Below are positions 52,385 through 61,549 of a stretch of DNA of 64,000 bases, piece after piece; within the stretch, counting starts at the first letter, position 1; each line of letters starts with the position of its first letter. Under the pieces are notes generated by a model, which saw only the letters and a list, made by a program, of their open reading frames with translations, had not been told where the DNA came from and ran no database searches. The position numbers and the translations under genes were made by a program. The stretch comes from Roseibium album (GTDB lineage Bacteria; Pseudomonadota; Alphaproteobacteria; Rhizobiales; Stappiaceae), in assembly GCF_001404515.1 (NCBI RefSeq), contig NZ_CXWE01000014.1:1-64000 (forward strand). The letters run 5' to 3'.

Positions 52385-53185
52385 TTACTTGGACTTCAGG
52401 AACACTTCCAGACCGACGATCCTGTCAAGAATAATGATCGCCAGCGCAGCGACCGCGATAAAGACGACGGACACCGCCGCAAGGTCGGGCGTTATGATTG
52501 CCCGGATCGAATTGTAAATCTGAACGGGCAGCGTCACGATCCGCGCATCAACGAGCAGCAGGCTCACCAAGAATTCATTCAGCGAAAGAATGAACATCAG
52601 CAACGCCCCGGTGATCACTCCCGGCGTGACCGCCGGCAGCGTCACGTTGAAAAAGGTTTGCAACGGACCCGCACCGCAGCTTTGTGCAGCTAGCTCCAGA
52701 TCCGGATCCAGCGACGCGGCACTGGAGGACACAGCCCATATCATGAATGGCAGGTTGATGACCGCCGTCGCGATACCGATCGGCCAGAGGCTTCCCAGAA
52801 GTCGCAATTCGCCGAAGAGAAGCATCAGGCCGATGCCCGACCCGATGAGGGGCACAGTGAACGGCAACAGCAGATAGATCTGCAGCGCTCCCGCCCATTT
52901 CACCTGATACTTGGACAGGGCAATCCCCGCGAGCGTTCCGGCGGGCACCGACACGGCAACGCAAATACAGGCAACAATGACAGAGCGCAAAAACGCCTGC
53001 TGAAGATCGCGCTCTCCCAGTATTGCCACGTACCACTTGAGGGAGAACCCGTCGGGTGGAAAGTCTATGATGTTGCCGGCCGTGAAGGACGCTCCGAGAA
53101 CCACCAGTGTCGGCGCGGACAATGCCACGACGCACAGGATTGCCACGGACCAGAAGACAATTGTTTGCGTGGGTGAGCGATTCAT
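52385..53185 (-). CDS. ABC transporter permease, PotC type
   Basis: A 266-residue inner-membrane permease of the spermidine/putrescine-type importer. There are six predicted helices (first TIVFWSVAILCVVALSAPTL), and the ABC-contact loop is LAAQSCGAGPLQTFFNVTLP near residue 175 (EAA motif). Its start overlaps the stop of the PotB-type gene by four bases. It pairs with that permease for uptake of a cationic or amine-type solute. Confidence 0.88.
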   Translation of the reverse strand: MNRSPTQTIVFWSVAILCVVALSAPTLVVLGASFTAGNIIDFPPDGFSLKWYVAILGERDLQQAFLRSVIVACICVAVSVPAGTLAGIALSKYQVKWAGALQIYLLLPFTVPLIGSGIGLMLLFGELRLLGSLWPIGIATAVINLPFMIWAVSSSAASLDPDLELAAQSCGAGPLQTFFNVTLPAVTPGVITGALLMFILSLNEFLVSLLLVDARIVTLPVQIYNSIRAIITPDLAAVSVVFIAVAALAIIILDRIVGLEVFLKSK

Positions 53186-54126
53186 TTCCGGTTCGCCCCC
53201 AAGGCCAGCGTCCCGGCACCGAATACCGCAAAGATAAGGCCGACAGTCATTGATCCCACGGCAATAAGGATAAGCGTTAGCGAAGCCCCAAAGCCCTGAT
53301 CGGACGTCCTGAAGAACTGGTCGTAGATCGCGTTGGCGACGAAGTCCTGCGAACCACCGCCCAGAATGGCTGGCATGGCAAAGTCTGTCAGCGACAAGGT
53401 CAACACAACCACACCGGCGCCGATCAGGCCGGGCCTTGCCATTGGCAAGACCACATGGAAAAGCGCTCTGACCCAGTTGGCACCGAGAGACGTTGCAGCC
53501 GCTTCGATATCTTCGGGAATTGCCGTCAGAGCAGGCGCCAGCATCAGGACACCGAAAGGCAGCATGTATTGAACAAGTCCGAACAGAACCGCCGGGTAAT
53601 TGAAAAGAAGACGCAGCGGTTCAACGCCAACGAGAGCAAGCGCATCGTTAACGATGCCCTGATTTCCAAGGATGATCAGCCATCCATAGGCGCGCACGAC
53701 CTGACCGATGAAAAACGGAAGAAACAGCGCGACAAGAAGGAACTTTCTGAGCAACGCGCTTGATGTCCTCACCATCACGTAGGCGTACGGAAAGGCAAGC
53801 AGCAGCGTAACCGCGGTTACGATGACAGCGCCAACAAGGCTGCGCCAGATGATTGTCGCCGTGAAACTCTCCGAAAAGGCACGCTGGTAGTTTTCAAGTG
53901 TCCAATAGTCGGAAAAGAGGAACGTGCTCCGGTCAAGTACGCGCAGAGACGAATCTCCTATGTAAAGCAGACCGACCGCGAGCGTGCCGACAAGAAGGAC
54001 AGCTGGCGTCAGCAACAGGTAGGGCGTCAGCCGGCCGCCGCCTCGAGGCAGCACAAGGGCGAAGGCCGCCTCCAGCACGTCCATGAAACGCCAGCTGATC
54101 GGGTACGAAGTCTTGTATCTGCGCAT
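53182..54126 (-). CDS. ABC transporter permease, PotB type
   Basis: A 314-residue inner-membrane permease. A cytoplasmic segment of about 35 residues precedes the first helix (YLLLTPAVLLVGTLAVGLL), and the EAA loop is AAATSLGANWVRALFHVVLP near residue 225. The next gene overlaps it. It belongs to the PotB/PotH group of the polyamine/opine/phosphonate-type importers. Confidence 0.88.
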   Translation of the reverse strand: MRRYKTSYPISWRFMDVLEAAFALVLPRGGGRLTPYLLLTPAVLLVGTLAVGLLYIGDSSLRVLDRSTFLFSDYWTLENYQRAFSESFTATIIWRSLVGAVIVTAVTLLLAFPYAYVMVRTSSALLRKFLLVALFLPFFIGQVVRAYGWLIILGNQGIVNDALALVGVEPLRLLFNYPAVLFGLVQYMLPFGVLMLAPALTAIPEDIEAAATSLGANWVRALFHVVLPMARPGLIGAGVVVLTLSLTDFAMPAILGGGSQDFVANAIYDQFFRTSDQGFGASLTLILIAVGSMTVGLIFAVFGAGTLALGANRK

Positions 54127-54193
54127 AAAGAGCTCGAATGGGTGGGATGCCGGGCAGGCCTCACCTGCCCGGCTGGTACCAGTTTTATTGCGT

Positions 54194-55297
54194 TCAACCC
54201 TGCATGATCTGCTTGAATTTCGAGAACCACTCGCTCTCGTTTTCCACCTGGATCTGGCCCGAAATACGGATCAGGCGTTCGAAATCCTCGGGCTTGGTCG
54301 GGTAGGACGGATCTCCAGCCAGACCTTCCGGAGGTGTCAGCCCGGGCACAACACCCGGCAGTCCGAGCCCGTCCAGCCAGACCTGCTGGTTTGCTTGGGT
54401 CAGTGCTGAATTGATGTACTCCCTGGCCCAGTAAAGATCGGATTCGGAATGACCTTTCGGAATCCACAGACCATCCGTATCGAACTTTGCGCCTTCTTCG
54501 GGAACCGTCCAGGCTATGTCGACACCACTTCTTTTCGCACCGAGCGCATTCGTGGAAATCGTGCACGCAGCATCGATCTCGCCTCGCTGGAACCAAGTGA
54601 CGAAATCCGGATCCTCACCGAGCAACGGGTTCTGCGCCTTGATCTTTTCAACGAACTCCCAGCAGGCATCCATGTTGCCCGGGATATCCTCGAGCGCACC
54701 GCCGCCCGCGACCTGCGCCGGGAAATGAAAGCCGATACCGTCGTTGTAAAAGGCGATCCGGCCCTTGAATTTCGGATCGAGAAGATCGTGATAGGATTTC
54801 GGAGGCCCATCGGGGAAGGCTTCCGGACGATAGGCCAGAACATAGACGTAGCCGTAAGTGTTGACGATCGGATAACCGTCCACGCCGACCGGCTTCGCAA
54901 GATCGGTGGTGCCCGAGAGGTTGGACAGGTCGGACAGATCTTCGCAAACGCCCCGGAGGGCCGACTTGGTGGCGTTCGTCGTCGTGTCCCAGTTGATATG
55001 AATGGGCGGTGTGCGGTTCTGCGCAACCGCGGCCCAGACTTTCGGCTGGATTTCATTATCCTCCGTCAGGTCGTGAATGATGCGGATGCCCGTTTTTTCG
55101 GTGAAGGGATCCGAAACGCCATTCTTGAGCGCTTCCACCCAAGGACCACCCCATGCACGGATAATGAGTTCGCTCGGCTTGTCCGGTTCAGCCGCCCGCA
55201 GCACAGAGGGCATCGAAACAGACGCGAGGCCGGTTGCGCCGACAGCGGCCGATGCTTTGAGAAGAGATCTTCTGTTCAGTTTTCTTTCAAAGTTCAT
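54194..55297 (-). CDS. extracellular solute-binding protein, PotD type
   Basis: A 367-residue periplasmic binding protein. The N-terminus has a Tat-type signal, NRRSLLKASAAVGATGLASV, with cleavage near VLRAAEPD. The mature protein starts LIIRAWGGPWVEAL, a group-1/polyamine-type fold, and has PPIHINWDTTTNATKSAL and FDTDGLWIPKGHSES. The ATG at 55297 is preceded by AAGGGG. The ligand is unknown; tryptophans and aspartates of PotD-like pockets often bind amines. It lies between the ATPase and the two permeases. Confidence 0.87.
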   Translation of the reverse strand: MNFERKLNRRSLLKASAAVGATGLASVSMPSVLRAAEPDKPSELIIRAWGGPWVEALKNGVSDPFTEKTGIRIIHDLTEDNEIQPKVWAAVAQNRTPPIHINWDTTTNATKSALRGVCEDLSDLSNLSGTTDLAKPVGVDGYPIVNTYGYVYVLAYRPEAFPDGPPKSYHDLLDPKFKGRIAFYNDGIGFHFPAQVAGGGALEDIPGNMDACWEFVEKIKAQNPLLGEDPDFVTWFQRGEIDAACTISTNALGAKRSGVDIAWTVPEEGAKFDTDGLWIPKGHSESDLYWAREYINSALTQANQQVWLDGLGLPGVVPGLTPPEGLAGDPSYPTKPEDFERLIRISGQIQVENESEWFSKFKQIMQG

Positions 55298-55338
55298 TTC
55301 GTTCCCCTTTTCATGGACTGACGGCACTTTATCGCACC

Positions 55339-56451
55339 TTATTGTTTCGCCGGGAAAATCTGCAGATCCCGGTTCTTCCACCCTATGTGCACGAGGGCGC
55401 CCGGTTCGAGAGCGCTCTGATCGTTCCGATCGTGATGAATAATTTTCAGCGACTCGCCGCCGAGTTCCGGGACCTCAACCTCGTACACATGGCGTTCACC
55501 TTCAAAAATCGCGTCCAGAACGGTGCCCCGGAAATCGGCATCAAGTCCCGCCATCGACTGTTCGGCTGAAGCAATACGTATCTGTTCCGCTCGTATCGCC
55601 CCCTTGATCGGCGTTCCATCTTCCAGGGCAACGGCCCCGCCGTGAACGCCCATCAACTCGACATTGCCGAACCTTGCAGTCGCGTCAGCGCTGGTAACCC
55701 GCGTAAGGATGCCAGAAAGGTCGTTGGTCACACCGATAAAATTGGCAACAAAGGGGTTGCTTGGCATCCTGTACATCTGCGTCGGCGCCGCATTTTGCTG
55801 GATTTCACCATCATTCATCACGATGACCTGGTCGGAAACGACCAGGGCTTCGCGCTGGTCGTGAGTCACGTTGATCGTGGTGACGCCGAGTTCCTTCTGT
55901 ATTCTTCGGAATTCAAGCTGCATTTCTTCCCGCAGCTTCCGGTCAAGGGCGGCCAGCGGTTCGTCGAGAAGAAGAAGATCCGGTTCGAACACCAGCGCCC
56001 TTGCAATCGCCACGCGTTGCTGCTGACCACCCGAGAGTTCATGAATCCTCCGGTTTTCGAAGCCGTCCAGCCGCACCAGCTTAAGATACTGCGCCACCCT
56101 GTCCGGGATCGTGCGCGCATCGAAGCGACGCATCTTGAGGGGAAAGGCCACGTTCTCCGCAGCCGTCATGTGCGGAAACAAGGCAAGCTTCTGAAAGACC
56201 ATGCCGATCGAGCGCTTGTTCGCCGCCACCGCTCGAACTGAACGGCCGTTGATCAGGATTTCGCCACTGGAGGGTGTCAGAAAACCGGCGATCAAGCGCA
56301 GAAGTGTTGTTTTTCCGGACCCGGACGGGCCAAGGATCGTCAGGAACTTGCCGTTCTGAAGTTCGAAGCTTGCGTCTTTAACAGCTTTGAACGTTCCGAA
56401 CGTCATCTCGACGTTTATAGCCGAGACTGCCGCCGCTTGGATTTCAGTCAC
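55339..56451 (-). CDS. ABC transporter ATPase, PotA type
   Basis: A 370-residue ATPase. Walker A is GPSGSGKTTLLRLIAG near residue 39, the signature is LSGGQQQRVAIARALVFEP, Walker B is LLLLDEPLAALDRKLRE and the switch His is in NVTHDQREALVVSD. The C-terminal 120 residues are a TOBE domain (GAIRAEQIRIASAE). It is the first gene of the leftward operon and its ATG is about 56 bases from the ATGTATATACAT operator. Confidence 0.88.
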   Translation of the reverse strand: MTEIQAAAVSAINVEMTFGTFKAVKDASFELQNGKFLTILGPSGSGKTTLLRLIAGFLTPSSGEILINGRSVRAVAANKRSIGMVFQKLALFPHMTAAENVAFPLKMRRFDARTIPDRVAQYLKLVRLDGFENRRIHELSGGQQQRVAIARALVFEPDLLLLDEPLAALDRKLREEMQLEFRRIQKELGVTTINVTHDQREALVVSDQVIVMNDGEIQQNAAPTQMYRMPSNPFVANFIGVTNDLSGILTRVTSADATARFGNVELMGVHGGAVALEDGTPIKGAIRAEQIRIASAEQSMAGLDADFRGTVLDAIFEGERHVYEVEVPELGGESLKIIHHDRNDQSALEPGALVHIGWKNRDLQIFPAKQ

Positions 56452-56506
56452 TCTTTGCTGCCTTTGTGCATCGCGAGACTTGACAGGTCTGGTCTGCCGA
56501 TACGCT

Positions 56507-56518
56507 ATGTATATACAT
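56507..56518. promoter_or_regulatory. HutC-type operator before the importer operon
   Basis: A perfect 12-base palindrome ATGTATATACAT lies 56 bases before the PotA-type start and between it and the SDR stop. It is identical to the core of the site at 57393 and shares GTATATAC with that at 49020. Confidence 0.75.
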
Positions 56519-56596
56519 GAAATCGAAATTGCGAATTCTTGTCAAGACACGTGAGCCCTCTCCGGAGCGTATGCCGCCAGGCACCCTCCCGTTGGG

Positions 56597-57364
56597 TCAA
56601 ATTGCGGCAAGAAATCCGCCGTCGATCCCCAGGCATTGCCCCGTGATGTATCGCGAGGCATCGCTGGCCAGGAACACGACCGCACCCTTGAGGTCCTGCG
56701 CATCGCCAAACGTCCCGAGCGGGATTTTCGCGAGCATCGCGGCCTTCCACGCATCATCCTGATAGAAGACATCCGTCAGCTCCGTTCGAAAGTAACCTGG
56801 TGCAATCGCATTGACGCGAACCTTGTGCGGTGCCCATTCCGCGGACAGGGCCCGGGTCATTCCAAGCAGCCCGGACTTAGATGACGTATAGGGCACTGCG
56901 GTTGGCACACCGACATAAGACGTCAGGGAACAGACGTTGATGATAGAACCGCCACCGCTCTCAAGCATGTGTCGAGCCGCTTCCTGGGCGCAGAAAAAAG
57001 CACCTTTCAGGTTGATCGAATTGATCCGGTCCCAAAGAGCCTCATCGACGTCGAGAGACGGACAGACCTCCTCGTAGCCGGCATTGTTGATGAGAATGTC
57101 CAGGCGACCCACATCTCTTGAAAATCCGGCCACTGCGGATTTCATAGCTGGGACATCCTGAACGTCCAGCTGCATATTAAGCGCTGTTCCCCCGGCTTTC
57201 TCCACGAGCGATTGCGTCTCCTCAAGGGAGCCCAGGATCCTCGATGTGATCGCAACGGTGGCTCCGGCCTCCGCCAAGCCCACAGCCATCGCCTGTCCGA
57301 GGCCCCGGCTTGCGCCCGTCACCAGTGCGCGTTTGCCCGTCAGATCAAAATTAGCCGGTGCCAT
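56597..57364 (-). CDS. short-chain dehydrogenase/reductase
   Basis: A 255-residue classical SDR. The cofactor loop is LVTGASRGLGQAMAVG, NAG is in LDILINNAGYEEV, and the catalytic Ser-Tyr-Lys is in INVCSLTSYVG and PYTSSKSGLLGM. The family oxidises secondary alcohols or reduces ketones with NAD(P). It begins next to the operator at 57393 and is divergent from the HisC-like gene, so both are probably controlled by the HutC-type regulator. Confidence 0.87.
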   Translation of the reverse strand: MAPANFDLTGKRALVTGASRGLGQAMAVGLAEAGATVAITSRILGSLEETQSLVEKAGGTALNMQLDVQDVPAMKSAVAGFSRDVGRLDILINNAGYEEVCPSLDVDEALWDRINSINLKGAFFCAQEAARHMLESGGGSIINVCSLTSYVGVPTAVPYTSSKSGLLGMTRALSAEWAPHKVRVNAIAPGYFRTELTDVFYQDDAWKAAMLAKIPLGTFGDAQDLKGAVVFLASDASRYITGQCLGIDGGFLAAI

Positions 57365-57392
57365 GGTCTTGCTTCCTTCTGGTTCATGCTAT

Positions 57393-57406
57393 TATGTATA
57401 TACATA
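57393..57406. promoter_or_regulatory. HutC-type operator between SDR and HisC-like genes
   Basis: A perfect 14-base palindrome TATGTATATACATA lies in the 91-base divergent promoter region of the SDR and HisC-like aminotransferase genes. Confidence 0.75.
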
Positions 57407-57455
57407 GACGCTTTCAAATCAACTGATCCCCGTCTGAAACGAGCACGAGCCCGCG

Positions 57456-58613
57456 ATGACCGATCTGGACAAGATAATCAGGCCAAGCCTGAAACAGCTT
57501 CAACCCTACAATTCGGGTCTGTCCATGGCGGCGGTCCAGAAGCTTTGCGGACTTGCGGAAGTAAACCGCCTGGCGTCGAACGAGAACCCTTTCGGACCTG
57601 CACCAGACGTGCTGGAATATATCCGCAAGCAGCAGGATCATTTGCACATTTATCCGTCAAGCGAGGCATCCGACCTGCGGACCGGGCTTGCAGCGTATCT
57701 CGATACAGATCCGGACCTGCTCGTTTTCGGCAACGGTTCTGAAGAACTGTTGTCGATCATTTTTCGCAGCGTGATCGAACCTGGCGACAGAGTGATTACG
57801 CTTTACCCCTCCTTCCCGCTCCACGAAGATTATGCAGTTCTCATGGGTGCTGGCATCGAACGAGTGGGCCTTCGCGACGACCTGACCATCGATGTGGACA
57901 AATTGGTCGCGGCCGCCAGCAAACCCACAAAGCTCCTGATCTTTTCACATCCCGTCAATCCGGTGGGGTGCTGGATGTCGCGCGACGACCTTATGAAGGT
58001 GCTGGATACCCGGCATCCAGATACGTTGCTTGTGCTCGACGAGGCCTATTTCGAATTTGCCCTGAACGGGAACTACTGCAGCGGACTTGACCTTCTGGCT
58101 TCGGGCAAGGGACACTGGATCGTTCTGAGAACATTTTCCAAGGCCTGGGGCCTTGCCGGCCTCAGAATAGGTTATGGCGTGTGCAGTTCCCCCGACTTGG
58201 CAGCGGCCCTTGACCTGACCAAGACACCCTTCAACACAAACACGCTCGCCCAGACCGCTGCCTTGCTCGCATTGGGCAACGAAGCCCACACGAAGAAAAG
58301 CGTCGCTGCGATTGCCAAAGAGCGCGACAAGATGCGTACGGCGTTGATGGAACGCGACCTTCGCGTCGCACCGACGCAAGCTAACTATGTTTTCTTTGAA
58401 ACAGACCTGCCCTCCGTCGAGGTCGCGGACGCCCTCATGCGCCTGGGCACATTGGTCAAGCCCTGGAAACAGGAGGGTTTCGACAGGTTCATCAGAGTGA
58501 CCGTGGGACGACAAGAAGAAAACCGGCTATTTCTTGACCATCTGGACAGCATCAGGGTTCAGAATACACACAATGGGCGAAGACTAAAAAACACTGAAAA
58601 CGCAAGCAAGTAG
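57456..58613 (+). CDS. HisC-like class I/II aminotransferase
   Basis: A 385-residue fold-type I aminotransferase of the histidinol-phosphate aminotransferase group. Visible are RLASNENPFGP, PSEELLS-like GNGSEELLSIIF, the Asp in VLDEAYFEF, the PLP lysine in RTFSKAWGLAGLRIGYG and IRVTVGRQEEN for the substrate carboxylate or phosphate. The usual NPNNPTG loop reads HPVNPVGCW. Together with its setting this argues for a catabolic paralogue rather than the his biosynthesis enzyme. It diverges from the SDR gene across a HutC-type operator. Confidence 0.83.
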   Translation: MTDLDKIIRPSLKQLQPYNSGLSMAAVQKLCGLAEVNRLASNENPFGPAPDVLEYIRKQQDHLHIYPSSEASDLRTGLAAYLDTDPDLLVFGNGSEELLSIIFRSVIEPGDRVITLYPSFPLHEDYAVLMGAGIERVGLRDDLTIDVDKLVAAASKPTKLLIFSHPVNPVGCWMSRDDLMKVLDTRHPDTLLVLDEAYFEFALNGNYCSGLDLLASGKGHWIVLRTFSKAWGLAGLRIGYGVCSSPDLAAALDLTKTPFNTNTLAQTAALLALGNEAHTKKSVAAIAKERDKMRTALMERDLRVAPTQANYVFFETDLPSVEVADALMRLGTLVKPWKQEGFDRFIRVTVGRQEENRLFLDHLDSIRVQNTHNGRRLKNTENASK

Positions 58614-59184
58614 ATGGAAGTGCGAAAGACCAGGACTGATCTCATTCCAACTCCACATGTTGCGCCAGAAGCCTAACCATGAACGGCAGAACTCAATCCG
58701 TGGTTCTGGATACAAAATTGAACAAAATGGCTTTCCACGACAAGGAGCAAAAGGACTGGATAGGGTTTGATGCAGCAACGTCATTGCTTCGATCAGAGTT
58801 CGGCCTTGGAAAATATGCGCCAGGCGTCAGTGACAAGGTCGATATTTCAATTTCAATTGAAGCTATGAAAGCGGAATAACCAACCGGCAATATTGTCTGC
58901 TCTCCCACAACATGATGAGAAAGCGGCGATTAATCCGCTTTGTTGAAGCGTCTAAATCTCGATTGGGCGGACAGAATTGCTTTGAGATGTCCTCCCGCAA
59001 ATTTCGAGGATACGTCTGCCTTGCGCCCCCATACCGGTCGTTCGCCGCATTGAAGCCTGAGCCTGATATCAGGCATTCATTTTCGACGCAGCAATGTTAC
59101 GTACGGGATGGGCGGCTTGCAGACGTTTGTTGCAGTGTGAACGAATGACCTCTCAGTGGATAATGCAAACAGTGTACACCACTT
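58614..59184. other. no recognisable gene
   Basis: About 570 bases. One open frame of 66 codons begins at 58679 (MNGRTQSVVLDTKLNKM) but has no recognisable domain or strong ribosome binding site. The rest looks non-coding. Confidence 0.4.
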
Positions 59185-59720
59185 GCTACAATGGGTTCGT
59201 TCTGTGGCGATGCGCGCGTTAAGATGGTCGACGGGACAATTGTCCGAGCACACCAGCACGCCACATGCATTGGGCATGATACATACGAAGGACTTGGCCC
59301 GGTCCGCGGCGGGTCGACGACCAAGATCAACGCGGTGGTCGATACGAATGGCTTTCCGATCAAATTGGCCCTGGCGCCCGATCATCAACCTGACAGCCTG
59401 AAGGCCCCCGACCTGCTCAGCGAAGGACCTGAGAGCGGGTTGCTTTTGGCCGAAAAGTCTTACGACCCGGACTTCATCGGGTCTCTTGTCACTGCCAATG
59501 GCGGTTGAGCAAACATTCCTCCTCGACGTAATCGGCGAGCCCCGACCTGAGTCAGCCCGTTCCTTTCTCGAGATCGGAACATTATCGCACGGTTCTTCAA
59601 CCGGATCAGGCATTGCCACTGCAACGCCACACGTTATGAGCAGCGCGCGATAAACCTCCCCGTATTCGTCAAGATCGCGGCAACCCGAATCTGGTTGCAC
59701 TCTTATAAGTCCACGGCTTA
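59185..59720 (+). mobile_element. degenerate IS5-family transposase
   Basis: The plus strand encodes part of an IS5-type DDE transposase: MVDGTIVRAHQHATCIGH, LGPVRGGSTTKINAVVDTNG, LAPDHQPDSLKAPDLL and then, in the same frame, ANIPPRRNR and DRNIIARFFNRIRHCHCNAT, RYEQRAIN. Two TGA codons interrupt the frame (first at 59506-59508, where TGG would read the family tryptophan). The N-terminal part is missing. The copy is inactive. Confidence 0.78.
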
Positions 59721-60076
59721 GCGCCCTCGAAAACTTGGGCCATCCTCGACGCGCGCAACAAGAGAATGCTGTTCCAGGTTAACTCTTTAGATATTACGTT
59801 TCACTTGATGCTGCTTAGCTTTCACCTGCTTTGAATTTGATCGCAATATACACATTTCCCGAACAATTTTTACTTGAAACAATGCCCTTGTCTGGACGAC
59901 ACGTTCTGGAGGCATTGTTTGTTGCCGGCTTGTCAGCACTAGAACTTTCCAGGGTGAAAGTAGCGTTTGGCTCTCGTTTCTTATGAGCCAAATCAAGGCA
60001 CAGGATTTACGCCTGCCTCAATAATTGCTCCAATAGAGAGTAAATCCGGCAAAAACACCATTGGGGAGAAGTCGAG
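59721..60076. promoter_or_regulatory. promoter region of the arginine deiminase operon
   Basis: A gene-free 356-base stretch before the YfcC-type gene. A weak FNR/Anr-like half-site, TTGAT-CGCA-ATATA, lies at 59837-59850; the left half is perfect and the right half matches 3 of 5 bases. Arginine deiminase operons are often under oxygen control, so this deserves a test, but the site is not strong by eye. Confidence 0.4.
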
Positions 60077-61504
60077 ATGTCAGAGGAAACGTCGACTGCG
60101 GAGGAAAAGAAGTTTCAATTTCCAACCGCGTTCACAATTCTGTTCGGACTGATCATTCTCGTTGCCGCGGCAACCTGGGTCGTTCCCGCAGGTGAGTATA
60201 ACCGGGAGATGAATGAATCTCTCGGGCGGGAAGTTCCGATCCCTGGAACCTATCACAGGGTTGAAGGTGACCAGCAAGGAATTGCCGATGTTTTCCTGGC
60301 TCCGATCCGCGGTCTTTATGACCCGGATACGAACGAAGCCAATGCGATTGACGTTGCCGTTTTTGTTCTTGTGATCGGCGGCTTCTTGATGGTGGTGACC
60401 CGAACCGGCGCGATCGATGCCGGGATCGGCAAGGTCATGACAGCGCTTCGGGGACAGGAAAAGTGGATGATCCCGATCCTGATGGCATTCTTTGCCGCTG
60501 GAGGGACCATTTATGGCATGGCTGAGGAGTCATTGGCGTTTTACGCACTCATTATCCCGGTGATGCTGCGAGCAGGATACGATTCCTTGACGGGTGTTGC
60601 TGTCATCATGCTGGGCGCAGGCATGGGAACGCTGGGCTCGACGATCAATCCGTTCGCAACCGTGATTGCTGCGAACGCCGCAGGCATCCCGTTTACCGAA
60701 GGCATTATTGCCCGTTTCATCATCTTAATTCTTGGATGGCTCGTGTGTGTTGCCTGGGTCATGCGCTATGCAGAAGGTGTCAAAGCTGATCCAATCCGCT
60801 CGCTTGTCTATGACATGAAGGCGGATAATGAAGCCCATTTCCTGAAGGGTGGAACGGGCGGGGATACCAGCGAATTCACAACCACGCACAAGATCGTTCT
60901 TGTCGTCTTTGTCGCCAGCTTTGCACTCCTGATTTACGGGGTTTCGGTCCTGGATTGGTGGATGGGCGAAATGTCTGCGATGTTCCTCGCTGCTTCCATT
61001 TTGGTCGGTGTAATTGCGCGAATGGGCGAGCATGAGTTTGTCGATACGTTTATCGATGGAGCCAAGGATCTCCTGGGTGTGGCTCTGATAATAGGCGTTG
61101 CGCGCGGGATCGTCGTGGTTATGGATGCAGGCAAGATCACGGACACCATCCTGTATTGGTCTGAACAGGCCGTCAGCGGACTTGGAACCATTGCTTTCAT
61201 CAATGTGATGTTCTGGCTCGAAGTCGCACTCTCTTTCTTTGTACCTTCGTCTTCCGGTCTTGCAGTATTGACGATGCCAATCATGGCTCCGCTAGCGGAC
61301 TTTTCAAATGTTTCCCGAGATGCGGTGGTCACGGCCTATCAATCCGCGAATGGTCTTGTGAACCTGGTCAACCCGACATTTGCGGTGGTCATGGGTGGTC
61401 TGGCGATTGGGCGTGTGAGCTATGACAAGTGGCTGCGATTCACCTGGCCGCTTTTGCTGATTTTGACCGTCCTCATCATGATTGTCCTGAGCGTTAGCGT
61501 GTAA
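60077..61504 (+). CDS. YfcC-family carrier (ArcD-like)
   Basis: A 475-residue membrane protein of the YfcC family (basic amino acid / C4-dicarboxylate-type carrier). An N-terminal helix (FTILFGLIILVAAATWVVPA) is followed by a periplasmic loop of about 45 residues, and about eleven further helices. Family motifs include GGTIYGMAEESLAFYALIIP and MLGAGMGTLGSTINPFATVI, and SFFVPSSSGLAVLTMPIMAP near residue 395. GGGGAG precedes the ATG. Such carriers flank arginine deiminase genes, where they are annotated as arginine/ornithine exchangers. It leads the operon with an APC permease and arcA. Confidence 0.85.
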   Translation: MSEETSTAEEKKFQFPTAFTILFGLIILVAAATWVVPAGEYNREMNESLGREVPIPGTYHRVEGDQQGIADVFLAPIRGLYDPDTNEANAIDVAVFVLVIGGFLMVVTRTGAIDAGIGKVMTALRGQEKWMIPILMAFFAAGGTIYGMAEESLAFYALIIPVMLRAGYDSLTGVAVIMLGAGMGTLGSTINPFATVIAANAAGIPFTEGIIARFIILILGWLVCVAWVMRYAEGVKADPIRSLVYDMKADNEAHFLKGGTGGDTSEFTTTHKIVLVVFVASFALLIYGVSVLDWWMGEMSAMFLAASILVGVIARMGEHEFVDTFIDGAKDLLGVALIIGVARGIVVVMDAGKITDTILYWSEQAVSGLGTIAFINVMFWLEVALSFFVPSSSGLAVLTMPIMAPLADFSNVSRDAVVTAYQSANGLVNLVNPTFAVVMGGLAIGRVSYDKWLRFTWPLLLILTVLIMIVLSVSV

Positions 61505-61549
61505 CGCTCCAGACAACCCATGGGTGCTCTAACGTTCAATGAGGCTGGA

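Noticed and set aside
54449..55321. A 290-codon open frame on the plus strand
   Set aside because: It lies opposite the well-supported solute-binding protein gene, has no recognisable domain and follows from codon bias of the true gene.
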